Source: an uncultured Ruminiclostridium sp. (GTDB lineage: Bacteria > Bacillota > Clostridia > Oscillospirales > Acutalibacteraceae). From it: a DNA stretch of 64,000 nucleotides. Where the stretch lies: positions 62,001 to 126,000 of the forward strand of contig CABUCM010000003.1 in assembly GCA_902490005.1 (NCBI GenBank), read 5' to 3'. The notes below the pieces were generated by a model. That model was not told the DNA's origin, ran no database searches, and saw only the letters and a program-made list of their open reading frames with translations. Each line of letters starts with the position of its first letter. Position 1 is the stretch's first letter. Position numbers and translations under genes: made by a program. Positions 18,208 through 26,848 of this stretch are shown piece after piece.

Positions 18208-18243
18208 CATTGGGGCCTGAGAAGCCTTTCTCAGGCCCCAATG
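18208..18243 (-). repeat. Perfect 15-bp intercistronic stem-loop
   Basis: CATTGGGGCCTGAGA (18208-18222) and its perfect complement (18229-18243) flank a 6-base loop between the binding-protein gene and the first permease. No T run follows, so it more likely protects the 3' end of the upstream message, or lowers read-through, than terminates fully. Confidence 0.75.
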
Positions 18244-18260
18244 GTTATTCCTGCATCCGT

Positions 18261-19661
18261 TTACTCTTTGTAGCCTGCTTCCACCGCTTCATCCGCGAAG
18301 TATTGATCGCAATTGTCAAGCGCGGTATCAAGATCAATATCACCAATGACATAAGAGGCCAGCTGCTGGGTCATATAGTCGCCCAGGTCGCTCCACTCGG
18401 GAATGGCTAGGAACTGGTTGCCCTTTACCGGGCTGCCTTCGATTTCAAATTTCGCGGAACCGATGGCTTCCAAGGTCTTAGAGGCGTAAGAAAGTCCCTT
18501 ATAATCGTCGCGCTCATAGGTAGAGGCTCTGACACCGGAAGGCGTGGCGGCGCCGGTGGGATCCAGTCCCATGGTCAAATCCACATAATCCTTGGAAGAG
18601 GCCCACAGCATATAGTCCACTACCGCTTGGCCGTTGGGAGACTGGGGATTTAAGGCGAAAGCCCATTCCCAAATCCATCCGCAGCTATTGGGAGCGATCA
18701 TATAGCCAATGTTATCCTTCATTTCAGAGCCTTCCGTATCCAGGTTGGAGGCGTTGGAAGTGGCGTCGTACCACATTGCGCCCTTACCGGATGTCATGTA
18801 GCTGATACAGTCGTTATAGGTACAGTTGGTAACGTCGTTGGGGCCGCAGTCCACCGCCAGGTTATAATAGGTCTCCCAGGCTTTTTTCATTTCATCGGTT
18901 TTAAAGCCGGTATTCCAATCCGCGTCATAGCATTTGGCTCCATAAGAATTGATGATGGTTTTCAGCACGCTGCCGCTGGCTCCCCAGCCCACATTGCCAC
19001 GAACCACAAACCCATACTGCTCGTTCTGCTTATCGGTCAGCGTCTTGGCCCAGCTGTAAATATCATCCCAAGAAGGCGTGGCGGTGGGTGTGATGCCGGC
19101 GTCCTCAAACATTTTGGCATTGTACATAATAAACGTGCTCTCACCGAAGAAAGGAACCGCATACTGGTTTCCGTCGGCGCCGATCGGAACGGCGGCCATG
19201 CTCTCAAAGAAATCATCCGCGTCATAGGCTTCCAGATCTTCCGCGGATTTGGACTCGATGAACGGGGTGACATTGGCGACCCAGCCGTTGTCGATCCAGG
19301 TGGAAAGCTCATACGCGCCGAGCATATACAAGTCATAGGTGTTATCCCCTGTGGCAACCATGTTTGTCAGCTTTGTACGAAGGTTTTCTTCTTCCAAAAC
19401 ATCGATTACAATATTAACGCCTTCCGCCTTATAATATTCCGGGGTTAATTCCGCCAGCTTCTGAACCACAGGGCAGTTTACCATTGCCATGGTAATCGTG
19501 GCGCCGCCTTCCTTTCCTCCCTGGCTTTCCTGGGAAGCGGCGCTTTCCGCCCCAGAGGAACCGCTATCTGCTGGAGCGGAGCTTTCCCCTCCAGAGGCAC
19601 AACCAGAAAAAACACTTGCCGTCAGCAAGCCTGCTGTCAATAACGCAATTAACTTTTTCAT
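18261..19661 (-). CDS. Extracellular solute-binding lipoprotein (sugar ABC importer)
   Basis: A 466-residue substrate receptor. A lipoprotein signal peptide (MKKLIALLTAGLLTASVFSG) ends at a lipobox cysteine, followed by a Ser/Glu/Ala-rich linker. The mature part is a family 1 binding-protein fold with many aromatic residues suited to carbohydrate stacking. It is anchored outside the cell and feeds the two permeases downstream. AAAGGAGAG precedes the ATG. The ligand is not determinable from sequence; the adjacent polyol-dehydrogenase-like gene hints at a sugar alcohol or small sugar. Confidence 0.93.
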   Translation of the reverse strand: MKKLIALLTAGLLTASVFSGCASGGESSAPADSGSSGAESAASQESQGGKEGGATITMAMVNCPVVQKLAELTPEYYKAEGVNIVIDVLEEENLRTKLTNMVATGDNTYDLYMLGAYELSTWIDNGWVANVTPFIESKSAEDLEAYDADDFFESMAAVPIGADGNQYAVPFFGESTFIMYNAKMFEDAGITPTATPSWDDIYSWAKTLTDKQNEQYGFVVRGNVGWGASGSVLKTIINSYGAKCYDADWNTGFKTDEMKKAWETYYNLAVDCGPNDVTNCTYNDCISYMTSGKGAMWYDATSNASNLDTEGSEMKDNIGYMIAPNSCGWIWEWAFALNPQSPNGQAVVDYMLWASSKDYVDLTMGLDPTGAATPSGVRASTYERDDYKGLSYASKTLEAIGSAKFEIEGSPVKGNQFLAIPEWSDLGDYMTQQLASYVIGDIDLDTALDNCDQYFADEAVEAGYKE

Positions 19662-19766
19662 AATTTCTCTCCTTTGCCTACATTTTTTGTAATCATAAAG
19701 CTACCGTATTTAACCCGCTTGAGCCTGTCGGCCCGTTACGCAAGGCCGCCTAAACCGTGCCAAACT

Positions 19767-20870
19767 TTACCGATTCACAAAGGCTACCTTGATGCTGTTG
19801 ACGCCCTTTTTGCTTGTTTCCAAAGCCTCCAGATAATCATCCAGCGCAAACTGATGGGTAACGACCCCTTCCGCTTTGATTTTTCCCGAATAAATTCCCT
19901 CGATTACCTTGGGAAAGCATCTGGGGCTCAGGCTGGAGCCGTATACATTCAGCTCCTTATCGTCGCCGATGACGCTCCAGTTCACGGTAGTGGAATCCAT
20001 AAACAGGCTGAACTCTACAAAATTTCCTCCTTTCTTAATCAGTTTTAAGCCTTGCACAACACTTGAAGGATAGCCGGTGGCTTCTATATATACGTCGCAG
20101 CCATAGCCATCCGTCAGCTCATCAATCCGCCGATATACATCCTCCTTATTGGGGTTGATGGTGATATCCGCGCCAAACTCCTTTGCCTGCTCCAGCCGCT
20201 GGTCGTTAAGATCCAGGGAAATCAGGTGCTTTACCTTCATGGTGCTTGCAATGGCCATCATGCCAAGGCCTAAGCAGCCAGCGCCGGAGATTACCACCAC
20301 ATCGTTGGGCTGAATCCGCGCCCGGTTCATCGCATTCATCGAGCAGGAGTAAGGCTCGATCACCAAGGCAAGCTCCAAAGGCATATCCTGGGGTATTTTA
20401 TAAACCAGGGACTTCTTGGTCAGCTTGGCATATTCCGCAAAGCCGCCCCGAAGATGCCTTTTAAATCCATAGACATTGTGGGGTACGCACAGGGAATACC
20501 GCCCTTCTTTGCAGTACCGGCATTCGCCGCAGGGCTCTACCTGCTCTACCGCGACCCGGTCGCCGATCTTGAAATCGTTATCCGAAACGCCGTAGGTTTC
20601 TTTTTTCTCTATCCCCGGCCCCATCTTGACAATGGTCCCGATAATTTCATGCCCGCCGATGGTGGGTGCCTCCAGGCTGGGGGGAGTTTCTCCATCGCCC
20701 CAGAAATTCACGCCGCCGTTATAGGCTTTCACATCGCCGGCACAGATTCCACAGCCTTCCACTTTGATTAGAATTTCCCCTTCTCCCACTTCCGGCACAT
20801 CCACGATTTCCAGGCGGGAATCCCTCGGGCCATAGGATACAACTGCTTTCATTTTTTTTGGTATTTCCAT
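19767..20870 (-). CDS. Zinc-dependent medium-chain alcohol dehydrogenase, erythritol/threitol dehydrogenase-like
   Basis: A 367-residue MDR enzyme. Zinc and catalytic motifs are GCGICAGD, GGHEIIG and a four-cysteine structural zinc loop (EPCGECRYCKEGRYSLC). The nucleotide-binding segment is SGAGCLGLGMMA. Several stretches (VPHNVYGFKR, EPYSCSMNAMNRA, GYGCDVYIEATG, DDKELNVYG) closely resemble, from memory, the mycobacterial erythritol/L-threitol dehydrogenase EltD rather than generic sorbitol dehydrogenases. It would oxidise a polyol to a ketose with NAD. It leads the operon that continues with the ABC receptor and permeases. GGAGGG precedes the ATG. Substrate assignment is inference. Confidence 0.85.
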   Translation of the reverse strand: MEIPKKMKAVVSYGPRDSRLEIVDVPEVGEGEILIKVEGCGICAGDVKAYNGGVNFWGDGETPPSLEAPTIGGHEIIGTIVKMGPGIEKKETYGVSDNDFKIGDRVAVEQVEPCGECRYCKEGRYSLCVPHNVYGFKRHLRGGFAEYAKLTKKSLVYKIPQDMPLELALVIEPYSCSMNAMNRARIQPNDVVVISGAGCLGLGMMAIASTMKVKHLISLDLNDQRLEQAKEFGADITINPNKEDVYRRIDELTDGYGCDVYIEATGYPSSVVQGLKLIKKGGNFVEFSLFMDSTTVNWSVIGDDKELNVYGSSLSPRCFPKVIEGIYSGKIKAEGVVTHQFALDDYLEALETSKKGVNSIKVAFVNR

Positions 20871-21370
20871 TTTTCTCCCTCCGGTAAATTAAATTTATGA
20901 TAAATGAAAAATCGTCAAATAAGCTGGTATCCTCGAAACCATAGAATTTAAGAAGCTGATTTTGGACAAAAAAAATACAATATCTTGTGTTTTCAACAAG
21001 ATATTGTACATTAACCGCTTATTTTTAAATGTATACATTTGCAGACGATGATTTTCACCTTTTAACATAATTAAAAAAACAATGATTCTAAAAATCAAAG
21101 TTATTTTACTAGAATCTGGAAATCTTTTTCATTTGACTTCATAGTATCAGAAAAAATATTTTATCGCAACGATTAATTTAAACGATTATTGTTATAAATA
21201 TTTGTTATAATTGACAAATATATCGAAATACGAAAATTAATCTTGACATTTTTTATTTCTTGTGGTTTTTATTAATTGAAAATAATTTCCAGACAAGATG
21301 ATAATTGTTTGTTATTGATCCCCGATTTATTTTTCCGGCCGCTAACGTCACACGAAGAAAGGGCAAAAAA
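20871..21370. other. AT-rich divergent regulatory region between dehydrogenase operon and RpiR gene
   Basis: About 500 very AT-rich bases. They contain the hairpin above, a direct repeat TTGTTATAA (21189-21197 and 21202-21210) and a minus-strand candidate promoter TTGTCA-17-TAACAA around 21192-21220. A short open frame at 20895-21098 has no credible start signal. The region probably carries operators for the RpiR protein. Confidence 0.5.
20968..21008 (-). terminator. Perfect 13-bp hairpin with U8 tail in the dehydrogenase leader (attenuator-like)
   Basis: Arms 20976-20988 and 20996-21008 are perfect complements (TACAATATCTTGT / ACAAGATATTGTA). On the minus strand the hairpin is followed by eight Ts, an intrinsic terminator layout about 100 bases upstream of the dehydrogenase start, with no upstream minus-strand gene. 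It could be a leader attenuator, a stop for antisense transcripts, or an operator. Confidence 0.55.
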
Positions 21371-22306
21371 ATGAGTCATTCACATTATCCAGAAGAAATT
21401 GCGTCTAAACGAAAAGGGGAATCGCGTAACGCCCAGCCTTTTAAAGCTAAAATCACTTCTTTTTCAGGAAAAATGAATGAGAGTCAAACGAAAATCACCA
21501 AATTCTTTTTGAATTGCAGTGATCTGCACCAGCTCAGCCTAATGACCATTCAAGAGCTGTCAAAGGCCTGTAATGTCAGCAATTCTTCTGTGACCAGGTT
21601 TATTCAGGCCTTGGGCTACCGCACCTTTAAGGAGTTTCAAATCGCTGTAGCCAGTTCCATATCGTCTGTTTCGCCGGTTGAACTGGCTTATGGGATCAGT
21701 GTAGAAGGAAACGACGACGAGACTTTAGTGAAAAACGTATTTCAAATGAACCTTTTGTCCATTCAAAACACCATGAAGCTGGTTCATTCTGAAACCATCA
21801 GCCAGGTGGTAGACGCTATTTTAAACGCCAATAATGTATTTATCGTCGCTTCCGGCCGTTCCCACATTGTTGGAAGCTATTTTGAACAGCGCCTACTGAG
21901 AATCGGCGTGTTCAGCCACGCAATCTGTGACCCCCATCAGCAGTTAAATATCGCGGTGCTGTCCTCTCCTGGCGACCTGGTGATCGGCATCAGCGAATCC
22001 GGCCGTTCACGCTCCGTCGTGAACAGCTTATCTTTGGCCCGGGAGCGGGGAATCCAGTGCGTCTCTCTAACTAATACAGTGGATTCTCCTCTTTCTAAGG
22101 CGTCTGATCTGGTGGTCTATTCCGCCCCAGTTCAAAACCACTCGATTCCCTCATTTTCTTTAGAGCCTTCCACCAGTACTATCCCCCTTTTTGTCATCGT
22201 GGACTCGATTTACGTTCTGCTTTACTTGCGCAACGCAGGGCATTCGGCCAAGTTAATCACCGAGTCCTCCGCCCTATTGGATGAACTGGAAAAGCTGGAA
22301 GAATAA
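21371..22306 (+). CDS. MurR/RpiR family transcriptional regulator
   Basis: A 311-residue regulator with an N-terminal RpiR helix-turn-helix (MTIQELSKACNVSNSSVTRF, then QALGYRTFKEFQ) and a C-terminal SIS phosphosugar-binding domain (VASGRSHIVG, VIGISESGRSRSVV). Such proteins sense a sugar phosphate and control adjacent catabolic genes. It is transcribed away from the dehydrogenase-ABC operon, its most likely target. The ATG at 21371 follows GAAAGGGC; a TTG at 21305 is less likely. It has a somewhat long N-terminal extension before the HTH. Confidence 0.9.
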   Translation: MSHSHYPEEIASKRKGESRNAQPFKAKITSFSGKMNESQTKITKFFLNCSDLHQLSLMTIQELSKACNVSNSSVTRFIQALGYRTFKEFQIAVASSISSVSPVELAYGISVEGNDDETLVKNVFQMNLLSIQNTMKLVHSETISQVVDAILNANNVFIVASGRSHIVGSYFEQRLLRIGVFSHAICDPHQQLNIAVLSSPGDLVIGISESGRSRSVVNSLSLARERGIQCVSLTNTVDSPLSKASDLVVYSAPVQNHSIPSFSLEPSTSTIPLFVIVDSIYVLLYLRNAGHSAKLITESSALLDELEKLEE

Positions 22307-22363
22307 ACTTGTTGACGTATCTTTTACGGCATTGGATAAAAACAAATTATACCACCTTCATCA

Positions 22364-22398
22364 AAAAGAGCGGAAACTAAAGATTCCGCTCTTTTTTC
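22364..22398 (+). terminator. Terminator of the RpiR gene
   Basis: AAAAAGAGCGGAA (22364-22376) pairs with TTCCGCTCTTTTT and runs into further Ts. Confidence 0.88.
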
Positions 22399-22532
22399 AG
22401 GCCATGTCAATTTAACGAAGCCGCTTTGTTGATATTTTTCCAAATTTTGTTTTCAACGTTTTGATTTTTGTGTCCAGTTTCAGGACAAAGAAAAAACGGC
22501 TAAAATCCGCATAAATAAGGCTTTACAGCAAT

Positions 22533-22580
22533 AACACCTATTAAAATCCGAACCCTATGGTTCGGATTTTAATAGGTGTT
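22533..22580 (-). terminator. Perfect 22-bp inverted repeat behind tRNA-Leu
   Basis: AACACCTATTAAAATCCGAACC, a 4-base loop and its exact complement. On the minus strand it begins 6 bases after the tRNA 3' end. The inner GC part followed by ATTTT suits termination, and the long perfect stem works in both directions. Confidence 0.7.
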
Positions 22581-22585
22581 TCATA

Positions 22586-22670
22586 TGGTGCGGGTAACAG
22601 GACTTGAACCTGCACGGGGGTTCCCACTAGAACCTAAATCTAGCGCGTCTGCCAATTCCGCCATACCCGC
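22586..22670 (-). tRNA. tRNA-Leu (UAG)
   Basis: Cloverleaf with acceptor GCGGGTA/TACCCGC, an anticodon stem CTAGA/TCTAG around loop TTTAGGT (anticodon TAG), a long class II variable arm (GTGGGAACCCCCGT), T-loop GTTCAAGTC, and an encoded 3' CCA. Confidence 0.95.
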
Positions 22671-22746
22671 ATGTGATGGCCCGAAGGCCATTTTTTAACA
22701 GCTTATTTATTATACACAAAGAAAAAGAAAAAAGCAAGCGCTCAGT

Positions 22747-24015
22747 TTAGAAATACAGCGTCCCGTTTTCCAGCATGGATTGGGCGGCCAGCATCACACC
22801 TAATTTCCCACTATGAAAATTTAGCCCTCCCTGCATCCAAGCGGCGTAAGGCGCCCGCAAAGGAGCGTCCGCGGAAAGCTCGATAGAAGCGCCTAAGGTA
22901 AACGCTCCCGCGGCCATGATCACTTTACTGTCATAACCGGGCATATCCCATGGCTCCGGGGTAACAAAGGAGTCCACCGGCGCGCCTTTTTGGATTCCCT
23001 GGCAGAACGCAATTAAAGACTTTTCGTTTTCCAGCTTCATTACCTGAATAATGTCCGCCCGCGGGTCACAGTATCGCGGCGTTACCGCAAAGCCCAAAAG
23101 TTCATACAGCGCAGAGGCAAACACCGCCGTTTTTAATGCCTCCCCTGTTACATGAGGTGCGTGGAACGCTCCCATGAACAGTTCCCGGTTCTGACCTAAG
23201 GTCGCCCCGATTTCCTTTCCCGTGCCAGGTGTGGTCAACCGGTAGGAGCATTGTTCCACCAGGTCTGCCCGTCCTGCGATATAACCTCCGGTAGGAGCGA
23301 CGCCGCCGCCGGGATTTTTAATCAGGGAACCCGCCATCAGATCCGCGCCGTGGCCCGTAGGCTCTGTTTTCTCCACAAATTCGCCGTAACAGTTATCTAC
23401 CATAACGATACAGCCGGGCGCCTGTTCCTTCACAAGCTTCGCGACCCGCTCGATTTCTTTCACAAATAACGATGGGCGCAGGCTATACCCTCGGGAACGC
23501 TGAAGATAAACCATTTTTAATCCGGGTGTTACCCGCTGGGCAATGGCGTCATAATCCAGCGTGCCATTGTCTTTCAGTTCCACCTGGTCGTAATGAATCC
23601 CAAATTCTTTTAATGAACCGCTGGATTCCCCCTCTATGCCGATGACACCCCGCAGGGTATCGTAAGGAATTCCGGTAACGCTTAGCATGGTATCCCCGGG
23701 CCGCAGCACCCCAAATAAAGCCACCGTCAGCGCGTGGGTGCCGCTGACAAAATTATGGCGCACCAAAGCGTCCTCCGCTCCAAAAGCACTGGCGTAAACC
23801 TGGTCCAGCGCATCCCGCCCCCGGTCCCCGTAACCGTACCCGGTGGAGGCTACAAAATGGCTTTCGCTGACCCCTGCCTTGCCAAAGGCAGCCAGCATTT
23901 TCTGTTGATTGTACTCTGTGGTTTCCTCGATCTTCCCAAAAGCCTCCCGGCAAAGTGCCAAAGCCTTTTGGGCCGCTTCCTCAATCTTGGGATCTATGTG
24001 AAAAAATTCCGACAT
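22747..24015 (-). CDS. Methionine gamma-lyase / aluminium resistance family PLP enzyme
   Basis: A 422-residue fold-type I PLP protein of the family often labelled aluminium resistance protein or methionine gamma-lyase-like. Family features are STGYGYGDRGRDALDQVYA near the N-terminus, FVSGTHALTVALFG, MVDNCYGEF, and the PLP lysine in SLIKNPGGG. The real substrate of this family is poorly known; a C-S lyase role is possible. I start at the ATG at 24015, which has GGAAGG upstream, so the gene overlaps the end of the GNAT gene by 35 bases. It is the last gene of a five-gene minus-strand operon. Confidence 0.85.
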   Translation of the reverse strand: MSEFFHIDPKIEEAAQKALALCREAFGKIEETTEYNQQKMLAAFGKAGVSESHFVASTGYGYGDRGRDALDQVYASAFGAEDALVRHNFVSGTHALTVALFGVLRPGDTMLSVTGIPYDTLRGVIGIEGESSGSLKEFGIHYDQVELKDNGTLDYDAIAQRVTPGLKMVYLQRSRGYSLRPSLFVKEIERVAKLVKEQAPGCIVMVDNCYGEFVEKTEPTGHGADLMAGSLIKNPGGGVAPTGGYIAGRADLVEQCSYRLTTPGTGKEIGATLGQNRELFMGAFHAPHVTGEALKTAVFASALYELLGFAVTPRYCDPRADIIQVMKLENEKSLIAFCQGIQKGAPVDSFVTPEPWDMPGYDSKVIMAAGAFTLGASIELSADAPLRAPYAAWMQGGLNFHSGKLGVMLAAQSMLENGTLYF

Positions 24016-24763
24016 CTGTTTTGATTCCTTCCATGAAATATGTTTTGGGAACAAACCCCAAGCGCTGGTAAAACGCCCGATTTTTCCCTTTCACTCGAAA
24101 CACAAAAATTCTCTTTTCCGGCTGCTGCTCCAGCAACCGGAGCACTACCGCCGAACCCAAGCCCTTCCCCCGGGCTTCCGGCGCTACCGCCACCGCTCCC
24201 AGCACCGCGGAATCCGCCGTTTCCCACAGGGATAAGCCGCAGGCCAAGAGACGCCCGTTTTGTTCCAGGGCGGCAAGCCTGGCGGCATGGTGCCGCAGAC
24301 GGTGAGACACATCTACATAAAAGCTCTCAAACGCCGGCACCTGAAAGCCCTCATCCCAGCACCGTTCCAGCAAGGTGTAAATTTGGGACAGTGAGGGGGT
24401 ATCCGCAAAATGAAGTCCAGTTTGTTTGGGAGGAGATACCGCCGCTCCGGTCCATTCCATTACCGTACCGGTCCTGTCCTCCCGATCCCACTCCAGCACC
24501 AGGGACCCATAGCCGATATGGGACAAAAAGGCCTCTAATTCCACCTTATCAGCTTTCGGGGACATCTGTACCGTCACGGCGCCGTTTAACCGTGAAACCG
24601 CCGCACAAACCTCTCCAAGTTCTGTATATTGAAGCCAAAACTCCGCAAACCCGGCGTTTAGGCCATAAGCCAAAGCCAACGAGGCGATCCGGCAGCCAAA
24701 CGGGTCGCCGGCGCAAAAACGATAGAGCCGCGGAAGCTGGGTTTCTTCTAAAAAACAGATCAT
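23981..24763 (-). CDS. GNAT family N-acetyltransferase
   Basis: A 260-residue protein whose C-terminal half is a GNAT domain: VAPEARGKGLGSAVVLRLL is the acetyl-CoA pyrophosphate-binding motif A, and FYQRLGF is the usual closing motif. The N-terminal ~120 residues look like a degenerate second GNAT-like lobe. The substrate is unknown. Its ATG overlaps the stop of the M42 peptidase gene (ATGA), so the two are translationally coupled. Confidence 0.88.
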   Translation of the reverse strand: MICFLEETQLPRLYRFCAGDPFGCRIASLALAYGLNAGFAEFWLQYTELGEVCAAVSRLNGAVTVQMSPKADKVELEAFLSHIGYGSLVLEWDREDRTGTVMEWTGAAVSPPKQTGLHFADTPSLSQIYTLLERCWDEGFQVPAFESFYVDVSHRLRHHAARLAALEQNGRLLACGLSLWETADSAVLGAVAVAPEARGKGLGSAVVLRLLEQQPEKRIFVFRVKGKNRAFYQRLGFVPKTYFMEGIKTDVGIFSHRSQD

Positions 24764-25794
24764 AGCGCGGGAGAAGCCGCGATGGCTTCCGCCAAGGACC
24801 GCACCGTGGTTTTCGCGCTTTCATAGTCTTCTTGGGAGATCAGCCCAACAGCGGAATGGAGATACCGGCACGGCAGCGAGACCGCGATCGTCCTAACTCC
24901 GCTGCCGCTGACATGAATGGCCCCTGCGTCATTACCGCCAGCCACCGCCTGCTTAACCTGCACTTTGGCGCCGGCCCTTTTCCCGGCTTCCTGGGCCAAG
25001 AAAAAATATTCCCGGTCATAGATAGTGCTGCGGTCCATAAAGGAAATCACCGCTCCCCGGCCTACCCCGCACACCTGCTTTTCCGCTTCCACGCCGGCAA
25101 TATCGGCGGCGGTGGTGGATTCCACCACGATGCAGGCCTGAGGCGCCACCGTATAAGCCGCGGTCTTAGCGCCCCGGCAGCCTACTTCTTCCTGCACCAC
25201 AAAGGCAAAATGAAGATCAAAGGGCAGTTCCTCTTTCATGAGTTCGATCAAAAGGGCGCATCCCGCCCGGTCGTCGATAGCCTTGGATTTTACCATGCCG
25301 CCGCTCAGGTCAAATAGGGAGCAAAACGTCACCATATCGCCCAACGCCACATGGCCCAGGGCATCCTCCCTGTCCGCGGCGCCGATATCCACAAAAAGCT
25401 GGTCGAAAGGCAGGGTCTTTTCCCGCTCCTCGTCCTTAGACAGATGAATCGGGACAAGGCCAATGACGCCGGGAATCCCTTTCTCCCCTACCAGCACCCG
25501 CTTGCCGGGCACAACCCGCTTATCGATGCCGCCTACCGGCGCCATCTTCAAAAACCCGTCCTCAGTGACATGGGTGACGATAAAGCCCACCTCATCCATA
25601 TGGGCGGAAAGCATCAGCTTGGTTTTCGGCCTTTGGGCCCCCTTTTTAAATGCCAGCACATTGCCCAAGGGATCCACGTCAATCCGGTCCGCATAGGGCG
25701 TGATTTCCTCTAAAATCAAGCTTCGCACTGTTTGCTCCTGGCCGGAAACGCCGCGGGCGGCGCAAAGCTTTTCCAACAGCTTAAAATCAGCCAC
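24760..25794 (-). CDS. M42 family metallopeptidase (first of a tandem pair)
   Basis: A 344-residue dinuclear-metal aminopeptidase of the FrvX/glutamyl aminopeptidase type, normally a large cytoplasmic tetrahedral dodecamer trimming peptides. Metal and catalytic motifs are SAHMDEVGF, IDDRAGC, VVQEEVGCRGAK and a late YLHSAVG. The expected aspartate after the QEE motif is glutamate here (VVESTT). The start is GTG at 25794, preceded by GGAGGTG, overlapping the neighbouring M42 gene by 8 bases. An in-frame extension to 25947 would lie entirely inside that neighbour and is unlikely. Confidence 0.9.
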   Translation of the reverse strand: MADFKLLEKLCAARGVSGQEQTVRSLILEEITPYADRIDVDPLGNVLAFKKGAQRPKTKLMLSAHMDEVGFIVTHVTEDGFLKMAPVGGIDKRVVPGKRVLVGEKGIPGVIGLVPIHLSKDEEREKTLPFDQLFVDIGAADREDALGHVALGDMVTFCSLFDLSGGMVKSKAIDDRAGCALLIELMKEELPFDLHFAFVVQEEVGCRGAKTAAYTVAPQACIVVESTTAADIAGVEAEKQVCGVGRGAVISFMDRSTIYDREYFFLAQEAGKRAGAKVQVKQAVAGGNDAGAIHVSGSGVRTIAVSLPCRYLHSAVGLISQEDYESAKTTVRSLAEAIAASPAL

Positions 25795-26812
25795 GACGGC
25801 ACCTCCTTGCCATAATATAGGCTGCCAAAAGCCTAGCGGTATTTTCCACATCCTCCAGCGAGATAACCTCCGCCGGAGTATGCATATTCCGCTGAGGTAT
25901 AGACACCAGGCCGCAGGCAACGCCGCCTTTGGCCACCGACGCTTCATCCGCGTTGGTACCGGTAGCGCCCCCCATCACCTCTGTCTGGTAAGGGATACCC
26001 TCTTTTCTTGCCGTCTCAAACAAGAGCTCCGTCACCTTGGGGCTCAGGGCGGGAGAAACCCCGATCATGGGGCCCCCTCCCAGCTTCGCCGCCGTCGCCA
26101 AGGTCACCCCTGGCTGTTTGGCAAAGCTCACATCCACCACAATCGCCTCTTGGGGGTACACCTGGTAAGAAGCGGTTTTGGCCCCGCTTCCCCCTGTCTC
26201 CTCCTGGGCGCTGAACACCACCGTCACTTTGGCTTCCGGCTTCTGTGATGACAGCAACTCCGCTGTCCGCAGCAACGCCGCCACGCCGCATCGGTCATCC
26301 AGCGCGCCGACGGAAAGGCGGTTGTTTAAAAGCTCCTGAGGCTCGCTGTAAAGAATCCCCCGGCTCCCCAAAGGGATCTGTTCCTTGGCGGCTTCCCCCG
26401 ATAAGCCCACATCCACGGCCATTTTGTCAAAGGGCAGGGCCTTATCCTCCCCGCCGTCGGACAGGTGGGGCGGCATACAGCACACGATGCCTGTGAGGGC
26501 TTCCCTGCCGTACACCGTCACAGGGCTGCCCGCCATGACCCGGCGGTCCAGCCCTCCCACTGGCGCAAACCGGAGAAACCCATTTTCATCGATGGCAGTG
26601 ATGATAAAACCGATTTGGTCCAGGTGGGCGTCCAGCATGATGTGATATTCGCCGTCCGGGTTGCCTAGCTCGCCGATCACATTATTGTTTTGATCCACAT
26701 GTACCTTTGCGTATTCGCTAAGCGCCCGCGCGGCGGCTTCTGCCGGCTCCTGCCCGGAAGTTCCTGGCGCGGCGCATAATTCAAAAATCAATTTTTTCAA
26801 ATCCTGTGGCAT
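25787..26812 (-). CDS. M42 family metallopeptidase (second of a tandem pair)
   Basis: A 341-residue paralogue of the next gene. Motifs are LDAHLDQIGF, ALDDRCGVA, SAQEETGGSGAK, VVDVSFA and NMHTPAE, so all metal ligands look intact. Amino acid similarity between the two is clear but moderate, so they are probably an old duplication with different peptide preferences. It sits 36 bases after murD on the same strand. Confidence 0.92.
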   Translation of the reverse strand: MPQDLKKLIFELCAAPGTSGQEPAEAAARALSEYAKVHVDQNNNVIGELGNPDGEYHIMLDAHLDQIGFIITAIDENGFLRFAPVGGLDRRVMAGSPVTVYGREALTGIVCCMPPHLSDGGEDKALPFDKMAVDVGLSGEAAKEQIPLGSRGILYSEPQELLNNRLSVGALDDRCGVAALLRTAELLSSQKPEAKVTVVFSAQEETGGSGAKTASYQVYPQEAIVVDVSFAKQPGVTLATAAKLGGGPMIGVSPALSPKVTELLFETARKEGIPYQTEVMGGATGTNADEASVAKGGVACGLVSIPQRNMHTPAEVISLEDVENTARLLAAYIMARRCRRG

Positions 26813-26848
26813 TTTTGTTCCCTTTCCGTCTCCAATTTATTCAATTCA

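Noticed and set aside
20895..21098. 67-codon minus-strand frame upstream of the dehydrogenase
   Set aside because: It crosses the perfect terminator-like hairpin and has no ribosome binding site.
24040..24765. 241-codon plus-strand frame over the GNAT gene
   Set aside because: Pro-, Arg- and Ser-rich composition and no ribosome binding site; the minus-strand GNAT has clear motifs.
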